A stretch of DNA of 45,351 bases. It comes from a virus. The notes beneath the pieces are model-generated. The model was not told where the DNA came from and made no database searches. It saw nothing but the letters and a program-made list of their open reading frames with translations. Below are positions 14,985 through 23,324 of the stretch, piece by piece (position 1 is the first letter of the stretch; each line of letters begins with the position of its first letter). Made by a program: the position numbers and the translations under genes. The stretch is from positions 1 to 45,351 of the IMG/VR virus record IMGVR_UViG_3300025649_000007; one strand, given 5' to 3'.

Positions 14985-16016
14985 ATGATTAAAGAGAATG
15001 GATTTTATGCGGGTCCTAATGAAAAGGATTTTATTAGTAAAGAAGAATTGGAGGACAAGGGCAGGATACAAGTTTTTCCAGACAAGAAAGAACGAAAGCT
15101 GGAATTTGAGGAAGTATCAGACTATTTGATGAAGGGGAGAGAGATAATGGAAGGCTTCTCTATTGGTCAAAAAGAAGCTAAGTGGAGGTCATATGGAGAG
15201 TATCCACAGCTACCAATCATGATTTATTTAATGACTGATGTGCATTATGGCTCTTTTAATTCGGATGTGGCTAGATTTAAAGAACATATGGATATTGTTG
15301 AAAACACTCCTAACTTTTTTGTAGTGGGTAATGGAGATGACGTAGACAATTTCAACGCCACGCTTGGCAGGATGGCTTCTGGAATGTATGAGAACCCTTT
15401 ACCGCCTCAGATTCAGGGAAGGTCGTTGGTACAAAGAATAAGTAAGTTAGAAAGAAAAGGAAAAGTTGGTGTAATGAGTTTTGGAAATCATAATGATTTT
15501 TGTAAAGGCGCTGGACAAGATTGGTATGACACATTTTTAGGTCAAATGGATTGTCCCATATTTAATACAGGAGGCTTATTGAGAATTGAAGTGAATGGTG
15601 GACAAAAATATGATTTAGCTATGACCCACAGATATTGGGGAACAAGTAAGCTAAACCCAACCAATGCTTGTAAGAGATTTATGGAACATGAATATCCAGA
15701 GGCGGATGTAATATTCTTAGGGCACACGCATCAGTCAGAAGGGCTGCATTTTGAAAGAGGTGGCAAAGACCGAGTGGCTGTCATAGGAGGAACCTTTAAA
15801 CAAGAAGATGATTGGGCAAGAACGAAAGGTATAGGGGGCCGTCCAGGTAGTCCAGGATGGGTTGTGGCGTTATGGGGAGATGGAAGAAAGATGCAGTTGT
15901 TCAAGGATGTTAGATTGGCGAGAGATGCCATGCTTAACTCTATATTTGCTTTAGAAAAGTCAGATGATTGGCAACCAGCGTATAACGAAATAGCTAAACA
16001 ACAAGAAGATATATAA
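14985..16016 (+). CDS. Calcineurin-like metallophosphoesterase (copy 1)
   Basis: 343 residues. The metal-binding motif set is complete: D85-x-H87 (DVHYG), GDDVD (117-121), GNHND, a later THRYWG and GHTHQ. Enzymes of this fold hydrolyse phosphate mono- and diesters, including DNA ends (Mre11/SbcD) or nucleotides. It shares with the copy at 16370 an N-terminal leader (FPDKKERKLE...GQKEAKW) outside the catalytic fold. Tandem paralogues with one RNA-rich spacer between them are unusual. The substrate is unknown. Confidence 0.85.
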   Translation: MIKENGFYAGPNEKDFISKEELEDKGRIQVFPDKKERKLEFEEVSDYLMKGREIMEGFSIGQKEAKWRSYGEYPQLPIMIYLMTDVHYGSFNSDVARFKEHMDIVENTPNFFVVGNGDDVDNFNATLGRMASGMYENPLPPQIQGRSLVQRISKLERKGKVGVMSFGNHNDFCKGAGQDWYDTFLGQMDCPIFNTGGLLRIEVNGGQKYDLAMTHRYWGTSKLNPTNACKRFMEHEYPEADVIFLGHTHQSEGLHFERGGKDRVAVIGGTFKQEDDWARTKGIGGRPGSPGWVVALWGDGRKMQLFKDVRLARDAMLNSIFALEKSDDWQPAYNEIAKQQEDI

Positions 16017-16133
16017 TAGAGTTACTTAGTCAAGGGAACAAAGGTTAACAGTACCCCACCTCAAACCAGTAACCTCGAAACACCCGTAAGACCGCTGTTA
16101 GGGGGTGGCTAAGTATCTAAAAACAACTTTGCT

Positions 16134-16142
16134 TGATATAAT
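16134..16142 (+). promoter_or_regulatory. Extended -10 promoter candidate
   Basis: TTGATATAAT at 16133-16142 fits TGnTATAAT without a good -35 box. A transcript from about 16149 would cover the second hairpin region up to the UUCG hairpin. Confidence 0.45.
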
Positions 16143-16295
16143 AGACCCAAGACGATTAGTCATTGAAGGTCTTAAAATGGATGTGCTATTGACCAGTAAC
16201 GGCAATTAATAGTCCAGGCCTTTGAGTGCGGCGTAGCCCATTTGCTAATTGCTGGTTGCTCCTTCGGGAGCTTCCAATAATTAGTAATTTGAGTC

Positions 16296-16324
16296 TTGAC
16301 GAATAATTTAACAACTGCTAATAT
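16296..16324 (+). promoter_or_regulatory. Promoter of the second phosphoesterase
   Basis: TTGACG (16296-16301), 17-bp spacer, TAATAT (16319-16324), with a TTAGTAA element just upstream (about 16280). Leader contains AATTATAATTAAATTAG and AAAGG before ATG at 16370. Confidence 0.75.
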
Positions 16325-16369
16325 CGGTAGATAATCCTATATAATTATAATTAAATTAGAAAGGATTAT

Positions 16370-17287
16370 ATGCCCCCTAAAAATGTTTGGTGCAGTTTTC
16401 CTGATAAGAAAGAGCGAAAGCTAGATTATCAGAGAGTTGTTAATCATTTAGAAGAGGGGAGGAAGATAGCAGAAGCGTTCAGCATCGGTCAGAGGAAAGC
16501 GACATGGAAGGTAAAACCAGAAATGGAGAATGTACCCATTGGGTTTACTATGATGTCAGACCTCCATTTTGGCAGTATATTGATAGATTATCCTGTGTTA
16601 AACCAACACTTGAAAGATATAGAGCACACTCCAAATATGTATCTTGGAACGAATGGTGACCATGTTGACTTTTTTAATGCGGACAAACACCCAACTGGGA
16701 TGTATGAAAACCCAATCTCGCCTCAGATGCAAGCCAGAACGATAATGGGAAGATTCAAGCAGTTAGATGATAAGGGAAAGGTGGCAGTTTTGTCTCAGGG
16801 TAACCACGACAATTTTGGTAAACAGGGAGGACAAGATTTTTATGACTCGTTTATGAGTGATTTTAAATGTCCTATATTTACTACTGGTGGCGTTTTGACT
16901 ATTGAATTTGAGTCTGGAGTCAGCTATACAATAGTTATTAATCATACTTTTTGGGGTAGGTCTAAAATAAACATAACCAATCCTGCTAAAAGAATGATTG
17001 AATATGAAACTGGCGGCACAGCTGATGTTGGTTGGGTTGGACACACTCACCAATCTTCTTTTGAATATTATGACAAAGGAAGTAAGTCATTTTTAGCTGT
17101 CGTGAGTGGTACATATAAAGCTACCGACCCATGGGCTTCTTCAATTGGCTTAGGGAGTCACCCAGGCGACCCAGGGATAACTTTATTGTTATGGCCTAAT
17201 AAATTTCATATGGAGTGTTGTAAGAACTACTTTGCAGCAAAGGAAATTGTGACAGCATTGGGAGGGGTGGAGAGGAAAAAGAAATAG
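16370..17287 (+). CDS. Calcineurin-like metallophosphoesterase (copy 2)
   Basis: 305 residues, paralogue of the 14985 gene over its whole length. Motifs: SDLHFG, NGDHVD, GNHDN, NHTFWGRSK and GHTHQ. The first 35 residues of copy 1 are missing; the shared leader FPDKKERKLD...GQRKATW is present. It has its own promoter, so the two copies may be used at different times. The product is predicted to be cytoplasmic; the substrate is unknown. Confidence 0.85.
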   Translation: MPPKNVWCSFPDKKERKLDYQRVVNHLEEGRKIAEAFSIGQRKATWKVKPEMENVPIGFTMMSDLHFGSILIDYPVLNQHLKDIEHTPNMYLGTNGDHVDFFNADKHPTGMYENPISPQMQARTIMGRFKQLDDKGKVAVLSQGNHDNFGKQGGQDFYDSFMSDFKCPIFTTGGVLTIEFESGVSYTIVINHTFWGRSKINITNPAKRMIEYETGGTADVGWVGHTHQSSFEYYDKGSKSFLAVVSGTYKATDPWASSIGLGSHPGDPGITLLLWPNKFHMECCKNYFAAKEIVTALGGVERKKK

Positions 17288-17299
17288 TTAAAAATTAAC

Positions 17300-17312
17300 G
17301 ATAGAATCTATC
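17300..17312 (+). promoter_or_regulatory. Perfect inverted repeat, candidate operator
   Basis: GATAGA-A-TCTATC in the 70-bp gap before the gene at 17361, next to AT-rich promoter-like sequence. Candidate dimer-binding site. Confidence 0.4.
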
Positions 17313-17360
17313 TAAAGCGTATGTTAAAATTAAAAGAAATTAGGAGGAGGTGAGAGCGTA

Positions 17361-17639
17361 ATGCCCGAAAATCCTGCTAAGCAGCTTGAAAATAAAATGT
17401 TGGTTTTGAAGGACTTTGAGTGGATACAAGTCAGACCATCCATACCTGAAATTGGATATTATTCATTTTGGGAAGGACCGTTTGAATTGTGTTTAGATGA
17501 AACACATGAAATTTGGACAACGTGTTTGTGTAATAAGCACACCGAAGTTTTGAGAGAAAGTAGTTTTGATACTTTTGATAAAGCGTTAAAGCAAGCCAAC
17601 GTTTATTATGGATTTATTTTATTAGTTTTGTACCAATGA
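17361..17639 (+). CDS. Small protein, unknown
   Basis: 92 residues with a strong ribosome site (AGGAGGTGAG) 9-18 nt upstream of the ATG, one of the few consensus Shine-Dalgarno sites here. Trp/Tyr-rich beta pattern (YYSFWEGPFELCLDETHEIW). Overlaps the helicase gene by 4 nt. No family recognised. Confidence 0.65.
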   Translation: MPENPAKQLENKMLVLKDFEWIQVRPSIPEIGYYSFWEGPFELCLDETHEIWTTCLCNKHTEVLRESSFDTFDKALKQANVYYGFILLVLYQ

Positions 17640-20533
17640 CATTAAAAAAGATTTTTGAAGAAAAAGGAATTTTAAGCAAACATTTTGATAAGTATGAGTT
17701 TCGCCCAGAACAGGTGAAGATGGCGGAGATGGTTGAGAAAGCAATGCTGGATGAAAGTGTTGCGTTGATAGAGGGTGGAACTGGAATTGGTAAGTGTCAT
17801 AAAAAAGGCACAAAGATATTGATGTTTAATGGTGATTTAAAAAAAGTAGAAGATATAATAATTGGTGATTTGGTGATGGGAGATAATTCTAAACACAGAA
17901 AAGTAATGAATGTTGTGTCTGGTAAACAAAAGATGTTTAAGATAAAACCAATAAGGAGCACACCATTTACAGTGAATAAAGACCACATACTTGTTTTAAG
18001 AAAAACGGGAACAGAAGTGGTTACTGAAATTTCTGTAGGGGAGTATATTCAAAAAAGTGACAAATTTAAACATTTACATAAATTATTTACTGTGGAAGTC
18101 GCATTTCCCAAAAAACCAGTTCTTATAGACCCTTATTTTTTAGGGCTTTGGCTTGGAGATGGAAACAAACACGATACAGGAATAACCACCGAAGATAAGG
18201 AAGTTGTTGATTATTTGAAAAACATGGTTAAGGACATGAATGGTTATTATATTTCTGTTAAGGGGAAGAAGAAAAAATGTGCCACTTATAAAATTACTCG
18301 TGGAAATATTGGTGGTTATGGAAAGACTAAAAATGAATTACATAAACAACTTTGCGATATTGGGGTAATTAATAACAAACACATACCAAATAACTACACA
18401 ATTAATCATAAAAATATACAATTAAAATTATTGGCGGGCTTGTTAGATTCAGATGGGAGTTATAGACATGGGGGGTTTGATTTTTATAATACCAATGAAA
18501 GAATTATAGATAGTGTGGTGTTTATTGTCAGGTCGTTGGGGTTGAGAGCAACAAAAAGAAAAAAATATACATGGTGCAACAATAAAAAGTTTCTTTCTTT
18601 TGTGGTCGGCATATCTGGAGATTGTTCAATAATTCCAACTAGAATAAAAAGGAAACAAAGCCCCAAAAGAAAACAGATTAAGAATGTGTTGAATTTTGGC
18701 TTTTCTATAAAAAGTGTTGGGGTTGGAAAATATTATGGATTTTCTTTAAATGGAAACTATAGATATTTATTGGCTAATTTTATTGTTTCTCATAATAGTT
18801 TTGCGTATTTAATTCCTGCTATATTATCTGGAAAGAAAGTAATTGTTTCTACTTCTAATAAAAGTTTACAAGACCAGTTGGGAGATAAAGACCTACCAGC
18901 TTTGAAAAAAATATTTGATGAGGATTTTACTTGGGCCGTATTGAAGGGGAAGAATAATTATTTTTGTGAAGAGAACTTTAAGATTAATGAAGATGAGTTG
19001 TTAGAGTTGACTTCAGAAGGTGAACTAAAGAGCATTGTTGATTGGGTGAAGAAGGATGGGGTGGGTGATATTAGTTATTATCCTGAACACCTAGACCCTG
19101 CCGTAAAAGAATTGTTAGTATGCTCGTCAGACATAATTCACAAGAAAGATGCTTCAGCGACTTGTTATGCTAATTTAGCAAAAGAACGAACTAAGAAGGC
19201 GCAGATAATACTTGTCAATCACACCCTGTTAGCCCTAGACGCGTCTCTAAGACTAAAAACGGATGGAGAGAAGAGAATACTCCCTGAAGCCGATTTGGTT
19301 GTGTTGGATGAGGCTCACGCATTTGAGAAATATGCGTCTATGGCGTTTAGTGATGAGATAAACATATTTTCTTTAAGACATTTTTTAAATAAAGCGATAA
19401 CCAAGACCGCTATTCCTAAACACGCTAGACATTTGTTGGAGAATGAATTTAGAACAGCATTGCAGAAATATACTCCTGAAAAGAAAAATGGGTATTTTGT
19501 TCAAAAGAAAATGAAAAAGTTTGTATTGGCGGGTAGCATGATAGATAAGTTAGAGAGAATGGTGGAACAAATTGGAGAAAGCCCTAAGCTTTTGAAGGAT
19601 GAGGCGACCCAATTAAAAATTAATGCTGCGGTTCGTGAGGGAAACAATTTAATTAGTAGGTTAAAAGAACTGGGTGGGGATAATGAAAATACTTTGAGGT
19701 GGGCAGAAGCGTATGACCCAAAGAACAATACTTTCAAACCGACTGTAACCTTAAAGTCTGTGCCTCTAAACATTGGACCTCTTCTGAAACAAACCTTATT
19801 TGAAGATGGGGCTGTAATATGCACCTCTGCCACATTGGCTAGTGGAGGAAGCTTTAGATTTTTTAAAGACCAGTTTGAGTTGGAAGATGTAGAAGAATTG
19901 ATAGTGGGTTCTCCATTTGATTACAAGACCAATGCCATGATTTATATAACGAATGGGGATAAGGAAAGGACATATGAGTTGGAGAAGTTGCTAGAGTATT
20001 CGGAGGGCAAAGCTTTTGTGTTATTCACTTCGTATAGAGACATGAATCATTTTTATGAATATACGGAAACTAAATATCCGAAGTTGGTTCAATCCAAGGG
20101 TGTGTCAAGAAAGAAGTTGTTGGATGATTTTGAGGAAACGGAAAATGCTGTGCTGTTTGGAACTAGAAGTTTTTGGGAAGGAGTAGATATAAAAGACAAT
20201 GGATTAGTATTAGTCGTAATCCACAAAGTTCCATTTGGCAATCCGAGCGATTTGGTCTATACTAGTAAGGCGGAGAGAATAGAAAAGCGGTACGGAAAAG
20301 GGTCTCATTGGAACAGATACACGATACCAGATGCCTGTTTAAAAATTAAACAAGGCGTAGGCAGACTCATAAGAAGCAAAACTGATTATGGTGTAATAGC
20401 CATACTGGATGAAAGATTAAACTACAGGTCTTACAAGACTCAGGTACTAGCATCTTTGCCCCCAGCACCTAGAACGCAAAAATTAGAAAATGTTAAAGAA
20501 TTTTTTGAGAAAAATGGTAATTGTAAACATTAA
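17636..20533 (+). CDS. DinG/XPD-like superfamily 2 helicase, interrupted by an intein
   Basis: 965 residues, about 631 after splicing. Walker A GGTGIGK (47-53) is followed directly by the intein, and the extein resumes SFAYLIP. Further motifs: DEAHAFEKY (motif II), TSATLASGG, GTRSFWEGVD and QGVGRLIRS (motif VI). Cysteines at YFCEE, LLVCSSD and ATCYANL before the VNHTLLALD segment fit the Fe-S domain of DinG/XPD 5'-3' helicases. In the replication block this enzyme probably unwinds DNA or resolves R-loops. Splicing is required for activity because the intein splits the ATP-binding loop. Confidence 0.9.
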   Translation: MTLKKIFEEKGILSKHFDKYEFRPEQVKMAEMVEKAMLDESVALIEGGTGIGKCHKKGTKILMFNGDLKKVEDIIIGDLVMGDNSKHRKVMNVVSGKQKMFKIKPIRSTPFTVNKDHILVLRKTGTEVVTEISVGEYIQKSDKFKHLHKLFTVEVAFPKKPVLIDPYFLGLWLGDGNKHDTGITTEDKEVVDYLKNMVKDMNGYYISVKGKKKKCATYKITRGNIGGYGKTKNELHKQLCDIGVINNKHIPNNYTINHKNIQLKLLAGLLDSDGSYRHGGFDFYNTNERIIDSVVFIVRSLGLRATKRKKYTWCNNKKFLSFVVGISGDCSIIPTRIKRKQSPKRKQIKNVLNFGFSIKSVGVGKYYGFSLNGNYRYLLANFIVSHNSFAYLIPAILSGKKVIVSTSNKSLQDQLGDKDLPALKKIFDEDFTWAVLKGKNNYFCEENFKINEDELLELTSEGELKSIVDWVKKDGVGDISYYPEHLDPAVKELLVCSSDIIHKKDASATCYANLAKERTKKAQIILVNHTLLALDASLRLKTDGEKRILPEADLVVLDEAHAFEKYASMAFSDEINIFSLRHFLNKAITKTAIPKHARHLLENEFRTALQKYTPEKKNGYFVQKKMKKFVLAGSMIDKLERMVEQIGESPKLLKDEATQLKINAAVREGNNLISRLKELGGDNENTLRWAEAYDPKNNTFKPTVTLKSVPLNIGPLLKQTLFEDGAVICTSATLASGGSFRFFKDQFELEDVEELIVGSPFDYKTNAMIYITNGDKERTYELEKLLEYSEGKAFVLFTSYRDMNHFYEYTETKYPKLVQSKGVSRKKLLDDFEETENAVLFGTRSFWEGVDIKDNGLVLVVIHKVPFGNPSDLVYTSKAERIEKRYGKGSHWNRYTIPDACLKIKQGVGRLIRSKTDYGVIAILDERLNYRSYKTQVLASLPPAPRTQKLENVKEFFEKNGNCKH
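17795..18796 (+). mobile_element. Intein with LAGLIDADG endonuclease in the helicase P-loop
   Basis: 334 residues from Cys54 to the C-terminal His-Asn, with Ser as the +1 residue (GIGK|C...SHN|S). Block A CHKKGTKILM, block B around KDHILVL, the two dodecapeptides YFLGLWLGDG and LLAGLLDSDG, and block G (LLANFIVSHN) are all present. All splicing residues look intact, so splicing and homing activity are both likely. Confidence 0.9.
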
Positions 20534-20557
20534 AATAATAGTATAAAGTCAAGAAAA

Positions 20558-21352
20558 ATGACAAAAGAGAACTTTTTTTCTAGCATACAGTATAAAAATT
20601 TAGGAGGAGATGTTTCGGTTCAGTTTGAAGCGATTTTAAGTCTGATGTCAGACCCAAAATTGTTGGGATTTTATATAAGTCTAATTTGGATGTACCAGAT
20701 AGGGTTGGATGGGTTTTTGACCCAGAAGAAAGTTGCAGAATTGTTGGGCATTAGTAAACCAACATTCATAAAATATAAAAATTCGTTAAAAAAGCTCGGT
20801 TTAATAGAGATAGAGGATAGTGGAAGGGGTATGGTCTTGAGGTTAAAAAATTTTACCAGGGTAAAGAATTTTTACCCCCCGAAGGAAACACGAAAACTGT
20901 TAAAATATATTGATGACACAAGGAAATCGTTGAGGGTAAAAGGTGAAAACCGACAACAAAACCTGTTATCTCACGCTATATATACTACTACTATACCTAA
21001 TACTGATACACCTAATACTAGTACACCTAGTACAGTGGGGGCTAACACTAGATACCCAGCAGAAGACTACAAAATTGTCATAGATGGCTATATGAAATAT
21101 AAAGGGGTGAGGGTGGCGGGTCCAGAACAGGGCCAAGCAAGAAGGGCTATCAAAACAATGTTTAAGGCAGGTAGGAGGGTTAAAGAAATTTTAGATTTTA
21201 TGAAATGGTTAAGTGATAACCAAGAAAATCCTGAATTGGTATGGGTGAAGACTTGGACGTTGTGGACTGTGCAAAAGAAGATGCCAGAGTTTGTTGCTGG
21301 TAAATTGAAACAGGAAGATACATTAGAAGAAAATTTTGAAATGATTAAATGA
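20558..21352 (+). CDS. Winged-helix replication initiator / helicase-loader-like protein
   Basis: 264 residues. Residues 50-95 contain a winged HTH (LTQKKVAELLGISKPTFIKY then LGLIEIEDSGRGMVL) like phage replisome organisers. A low-complexity linker (Thr/Pro/Asn-rich, about 145-162) is encoded by tandem DNA repeats. The C-terminal 90 residues form a helical domain (YKIVIDGYMKYKG...) reminiscent of loader domains. Its position between two helicase genes and the repeats in its reading frame recall lambda O, whose origin lies within the gene. Function is inferred. Confidence 0.65.
   Translation: MTKENFFSSIQYKNLGGDVSVQFEAILSLMSDPKLLGFYISLIWMYQIGLDGFLTQKKVAELLGISKPTFIKYKNSLKKLGLIEIEDSGRGMVLRLKNFTRVKNFYPPKETRKLLKYIDDTRKSLRVKGENRQQNLLSHAIYTTTIPNTDTPNTSTPSTVGANTRYPAEDYKIVIDGYMKYKGVRVAGPEQGQARRAIKTMFKAGRRVKEILDFMKWLSDNQENPELVWVKTWTLWTVQKKMPEFVAGKLKQEDTLEENFEMIK
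20995..21036 (+). repeat. Iteron-like tandem repeat inside the initiator gene
   Basis: ACCTAATACTGATAC, ACCTAATACTAGTAC and a shortened ACCTAGTACAGT lie head to tail. They encode a Thr/Pro/Asn linker, so DNA constraint rather than protein constraint may preserve them. Candidate origin of replication. Confidence 0.5.
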
Positions 21353-22179
21353 TAATAAACGGTGATTGTCTAGAAGAACTAAAGAAACTGAAAGAGAATA
21401 GTGTAGATAGCGTTGTTACTGACCCTCCTTATGAGTTAGGCTTTATGGGTAAGAGTTGGGATAGTACAGGTATCGCAAACAACAAAGATATGTGGAAGGA
21501 AGTATTAAGAGTCCTTAAACCAGGTGGACATTTACTATCATTCGGTGGAACGAGAACCTATCACCGTATGGCTTGTGCAATAGAGGACGCAGGCTTTGAG
21601 ATTAGAGACCAGATACAATGGATATATGGTTCAGGGTTCCCCAAATCACATAATATAGGTAAGGCAGTAGATAAGTTAGAGGGGAATGAGAGAGAGGTAA
21701 CAGGAACTAACCGAGCTGGTAAAAATGCACTTGGTCAAGATAGTGGTTGGAATAAACACGCAAATAAAACTGAGTTTGATAATACCAAAGGAAACTCCAA
21801 GTGGGAAGGATGGGGTACAGCTCTTAAACCAGCGAATGAACCTATCGTACTAGCTCGCAAGCCTTTAAGTGAGAAGACAATAGCCAAGAATGTATTAAGA
21901 TGGGGAACAGGTGGGATAAATATAGACGAGAGTAAGATTAAGTATGTTTCTGATTATGAGAAAAAACAGCAATCTGACATAGCGAGAGGACAAGATAATG
22001 CCACTCATGGGAAATTTTTTGGTGGAAAAGGAAAATCAAAAGCTAGCTCACATACTCCGACGGGTCGCTTCCCAGCTAATTTAATGTTGTCTTATCCTGA
22101 AAATGAGTATATAATTAAGGAAGGATTAACTAAAGAAAAAAGGCAGAAAGCCCTTAAATGGATATATGAGAACGCCTAA
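21349..22179 (+). CDS. DNA methyltransferase N-terminal part (beta-class), interrupted gene
   Basis: 276 residues. DPPYELGFMGKSWDS (25-39) is motif IV of N6-adenine/N4-cytosine methyltransferases; LRVLKPGGHLLSFGG and a target-recognition stretch follow. Motif I (FxGxG) is missing here but present in the ORF at 22740. The order IV, TRD, then I is the beta class. The last about 20 residues (KEGLTKEKRQKALKWIYENA) probably derive from the inserted segment. The two halves are separated by an HNH gene; activity would need the two pieces to assemble. Confidence 0.75.
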   Translation: MIINGDCLEELKKLKENSVDSVVTDPPYELGFMGKSWDSTGIANNKDMWKEVLRVLKPGGHLLSFGGTRTYHRMACAIEDAGFEIRDQIQWIYGSGFPKSHNIGKAVDKLEGNEREVTGTNRAGKNALGQDSGWNKHANKTEFDNTKGNSKWEGWGTALKPANEPIVLARKPLSEKTIAKNVLRWGTGGINIDESKIKYVSDYEKKQQSDIARGQDNATHGKFFGGKGKSKASSHTPTGRFPANLMLSYPENEYIIKEGLTKEKRQKALKWIYENA

Positions 22180-22753
22180 TACTAAATGTGAGATATGTGG
22201 AAAACCACTATACCGCCGACCAAGTGATTTGAAAAGATATAATGGTGTGTGTTGTGTTGGTTGCCGTTCAGAACTATATAAAAAAAGACCACCATCTCCA
22301 AATCTTGAGCTTGGTAGAGAAAAGGGAACTAACCACTTAGAGGGAATACCAAAAAGCAAAACATCTAATCTCAAGCGTTCAAAATCACATAATAAGTGGT
22401 GTAAAGAAAATCCTAATAAGGTTAAATCAAGAGGGATAAAAACTAGAGGGGAAAATCACTACAACTGGAAGGGTGGTATATCAAATCTCAACCAATCAAT
22501 TCGTCAGATGAACGAATATAGGAACTGGCAACGGAAGATGAAAAAACGAGATGTGGTCTGTGTAAATTGTGGAGGAGTTTTACTATTAGAAGCACATCAC
22601 ATAATACCAATCAAAATGTTAATGAAAAAGTATCGGATTAAAAACAGGGACGATGCTAGAAACTGTAAAGAATTATGGAGTACAAAAAACGGAATAACCT
22701 TATGTCAAAGGTGTCATTATCAATTACACGGCAGGAAATATGGTAACGATTGA
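22166..22753 (+). CDS. HNH homing endonuclease inserted in the methyltransferase gene
   Basis: 195 residues. N-terminal zinc module (CEICGKPLYRRPSDLKRY...CCVGC), a middle NHYNWKGGIS segment common in phage HNH proteins, then CVNCGGVLLLEAHHIIP and NGITLCQRCHYQLHG, the HNH core with two zinc-binding CxxC pairs. It overlaps the methyltransferase pieces by 14 nt on each side, and ATATG-x2-AACG occurs at both junctions. A free-standing mobile endonuclease is the best reading. Confidence 0.85.
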   Translation: MRTPNTKCEICGKPLYRRPSDLKRYNGVCCVGCRSELYKKRPPSPNLELGREKGTNHLEGIPKSKTSNLKRSKSHNKWCKENPNKVKSRGIKTRGENHYNWKGGISNLNQSIRQMNEYRNWQRKMKKRDVVCVNCGGVLLLEAHHIIPIKMLMKKYRIKNRDDARNCKELWSTKNGITLCQRCHYQLHGRKYGND

Positions 22754-23324
22754 CGAAAAACTATATAACAGAATGCCATCTGATATACAGGAACTATTTA
22801 AGGAACTTCCTAACTTTATGCGTGATGAAGTAGTGAGTGGGTTTCCGAATAGTAAATCAACAGGGGGTAGTGGTAAAGCAAGTCAAAAGACAGCTCCTAA
22901 TGATATATATGGTAAATACAAAGAGGGTTATAAATCAGCCAATTTGGGTGGGTTAGGAGACTCAGGCTCAGCCTCTCGCTTCTTCTACTGTGCTAAGGCT
23001 TCAAAGAGTGAACGAAACGCAGGGTTAGAGGGGTTTGAAGAACAGACTACTGATGATGGAAGGCAGAAGTCAATAGATAACGCTTATCAACGAGGTGAAA
23101 CAGTAAGGAAGAACAATCACCCAACAGTTAAACCAGTTAAGCTAATGAGATACCTAATTAAGCTAATCACACCACCAGGAGGGACGGTACTAGACCCTTT
23201 CATGGGTTCTGGAACTACTGGAGTAGCTTGTGATGGATTTAAGTTTATCGGTATAGAGATGGATAAGGAATACTGTAAGATAGCTAAGGCAAGAATTAAT
23301 CAACCTAAACAATTATCAATATGA
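22740..23324 (+). CDS. DNA methyltransferase C-terminal part
   Basis: 194 residues. HPTVKPVKLMRYLIKLITPP, GTVLDPFMGSGTTGVA (motif I with FxGxG) and FIGIEMDKEYCKIAKARI complete the beta-class amino-methyltransferase begun at 21349. The first 30 residues (LYNRMPSDIQELFKELPN) also look like normal methylase sequence, so little was lost at the break. ATG start overlaps the HNH stop. It is followed by DnaB with 4-nt overlap. Confidence 0.75.
   Translation: MVTIDEKLYNRMPSDIQELFKELPNFMRDEVVSGFPNSKSTGGSGKASQKTAPNDIYGKYKEGYKSANLGGLGDSGSASRFFYCAKASKSERNAGLEGFEEQTTDDGRQKSIDNAYQRGETVRKNNHPTVKPVKLMRYLIKLITPPGGTVLDPFMGSGTTGVACDGFKFIGIEMDKEYCKIAKARINQPKQLSI

Larger units (their letters stand above)
16017..16369 (+). 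ncRNA. Structured non-coding spacer with promoters
   Basis: 353 bases without a gene between the two phosphoesterases. First part: ACTTAG (16024) pairs with CTAAGT (16109) and encloses TAACAG/CTGTTA crossing with CCACCTC/GGGGTGG, a possible pseudoknot; GGTTA/TAACC is a competing hairpin. Then an extended -10 TGATATAAT (16135-16142), a second RNA segment with AGACC/GGTCT and GCAATTA/TAATTGC pairings that ends in GCTCC-TTCG-GGAGC, and a promoter at 16296. Probably one or two small RNAs or a complex leader. Confidence 0.5.

Noticed and set aside
16024-16114. HDV-like ribozyme
   Set aside because: The crossing stems resemble its topology, but P3/P4 hairpins and the catalytic C-containing junction are missing.
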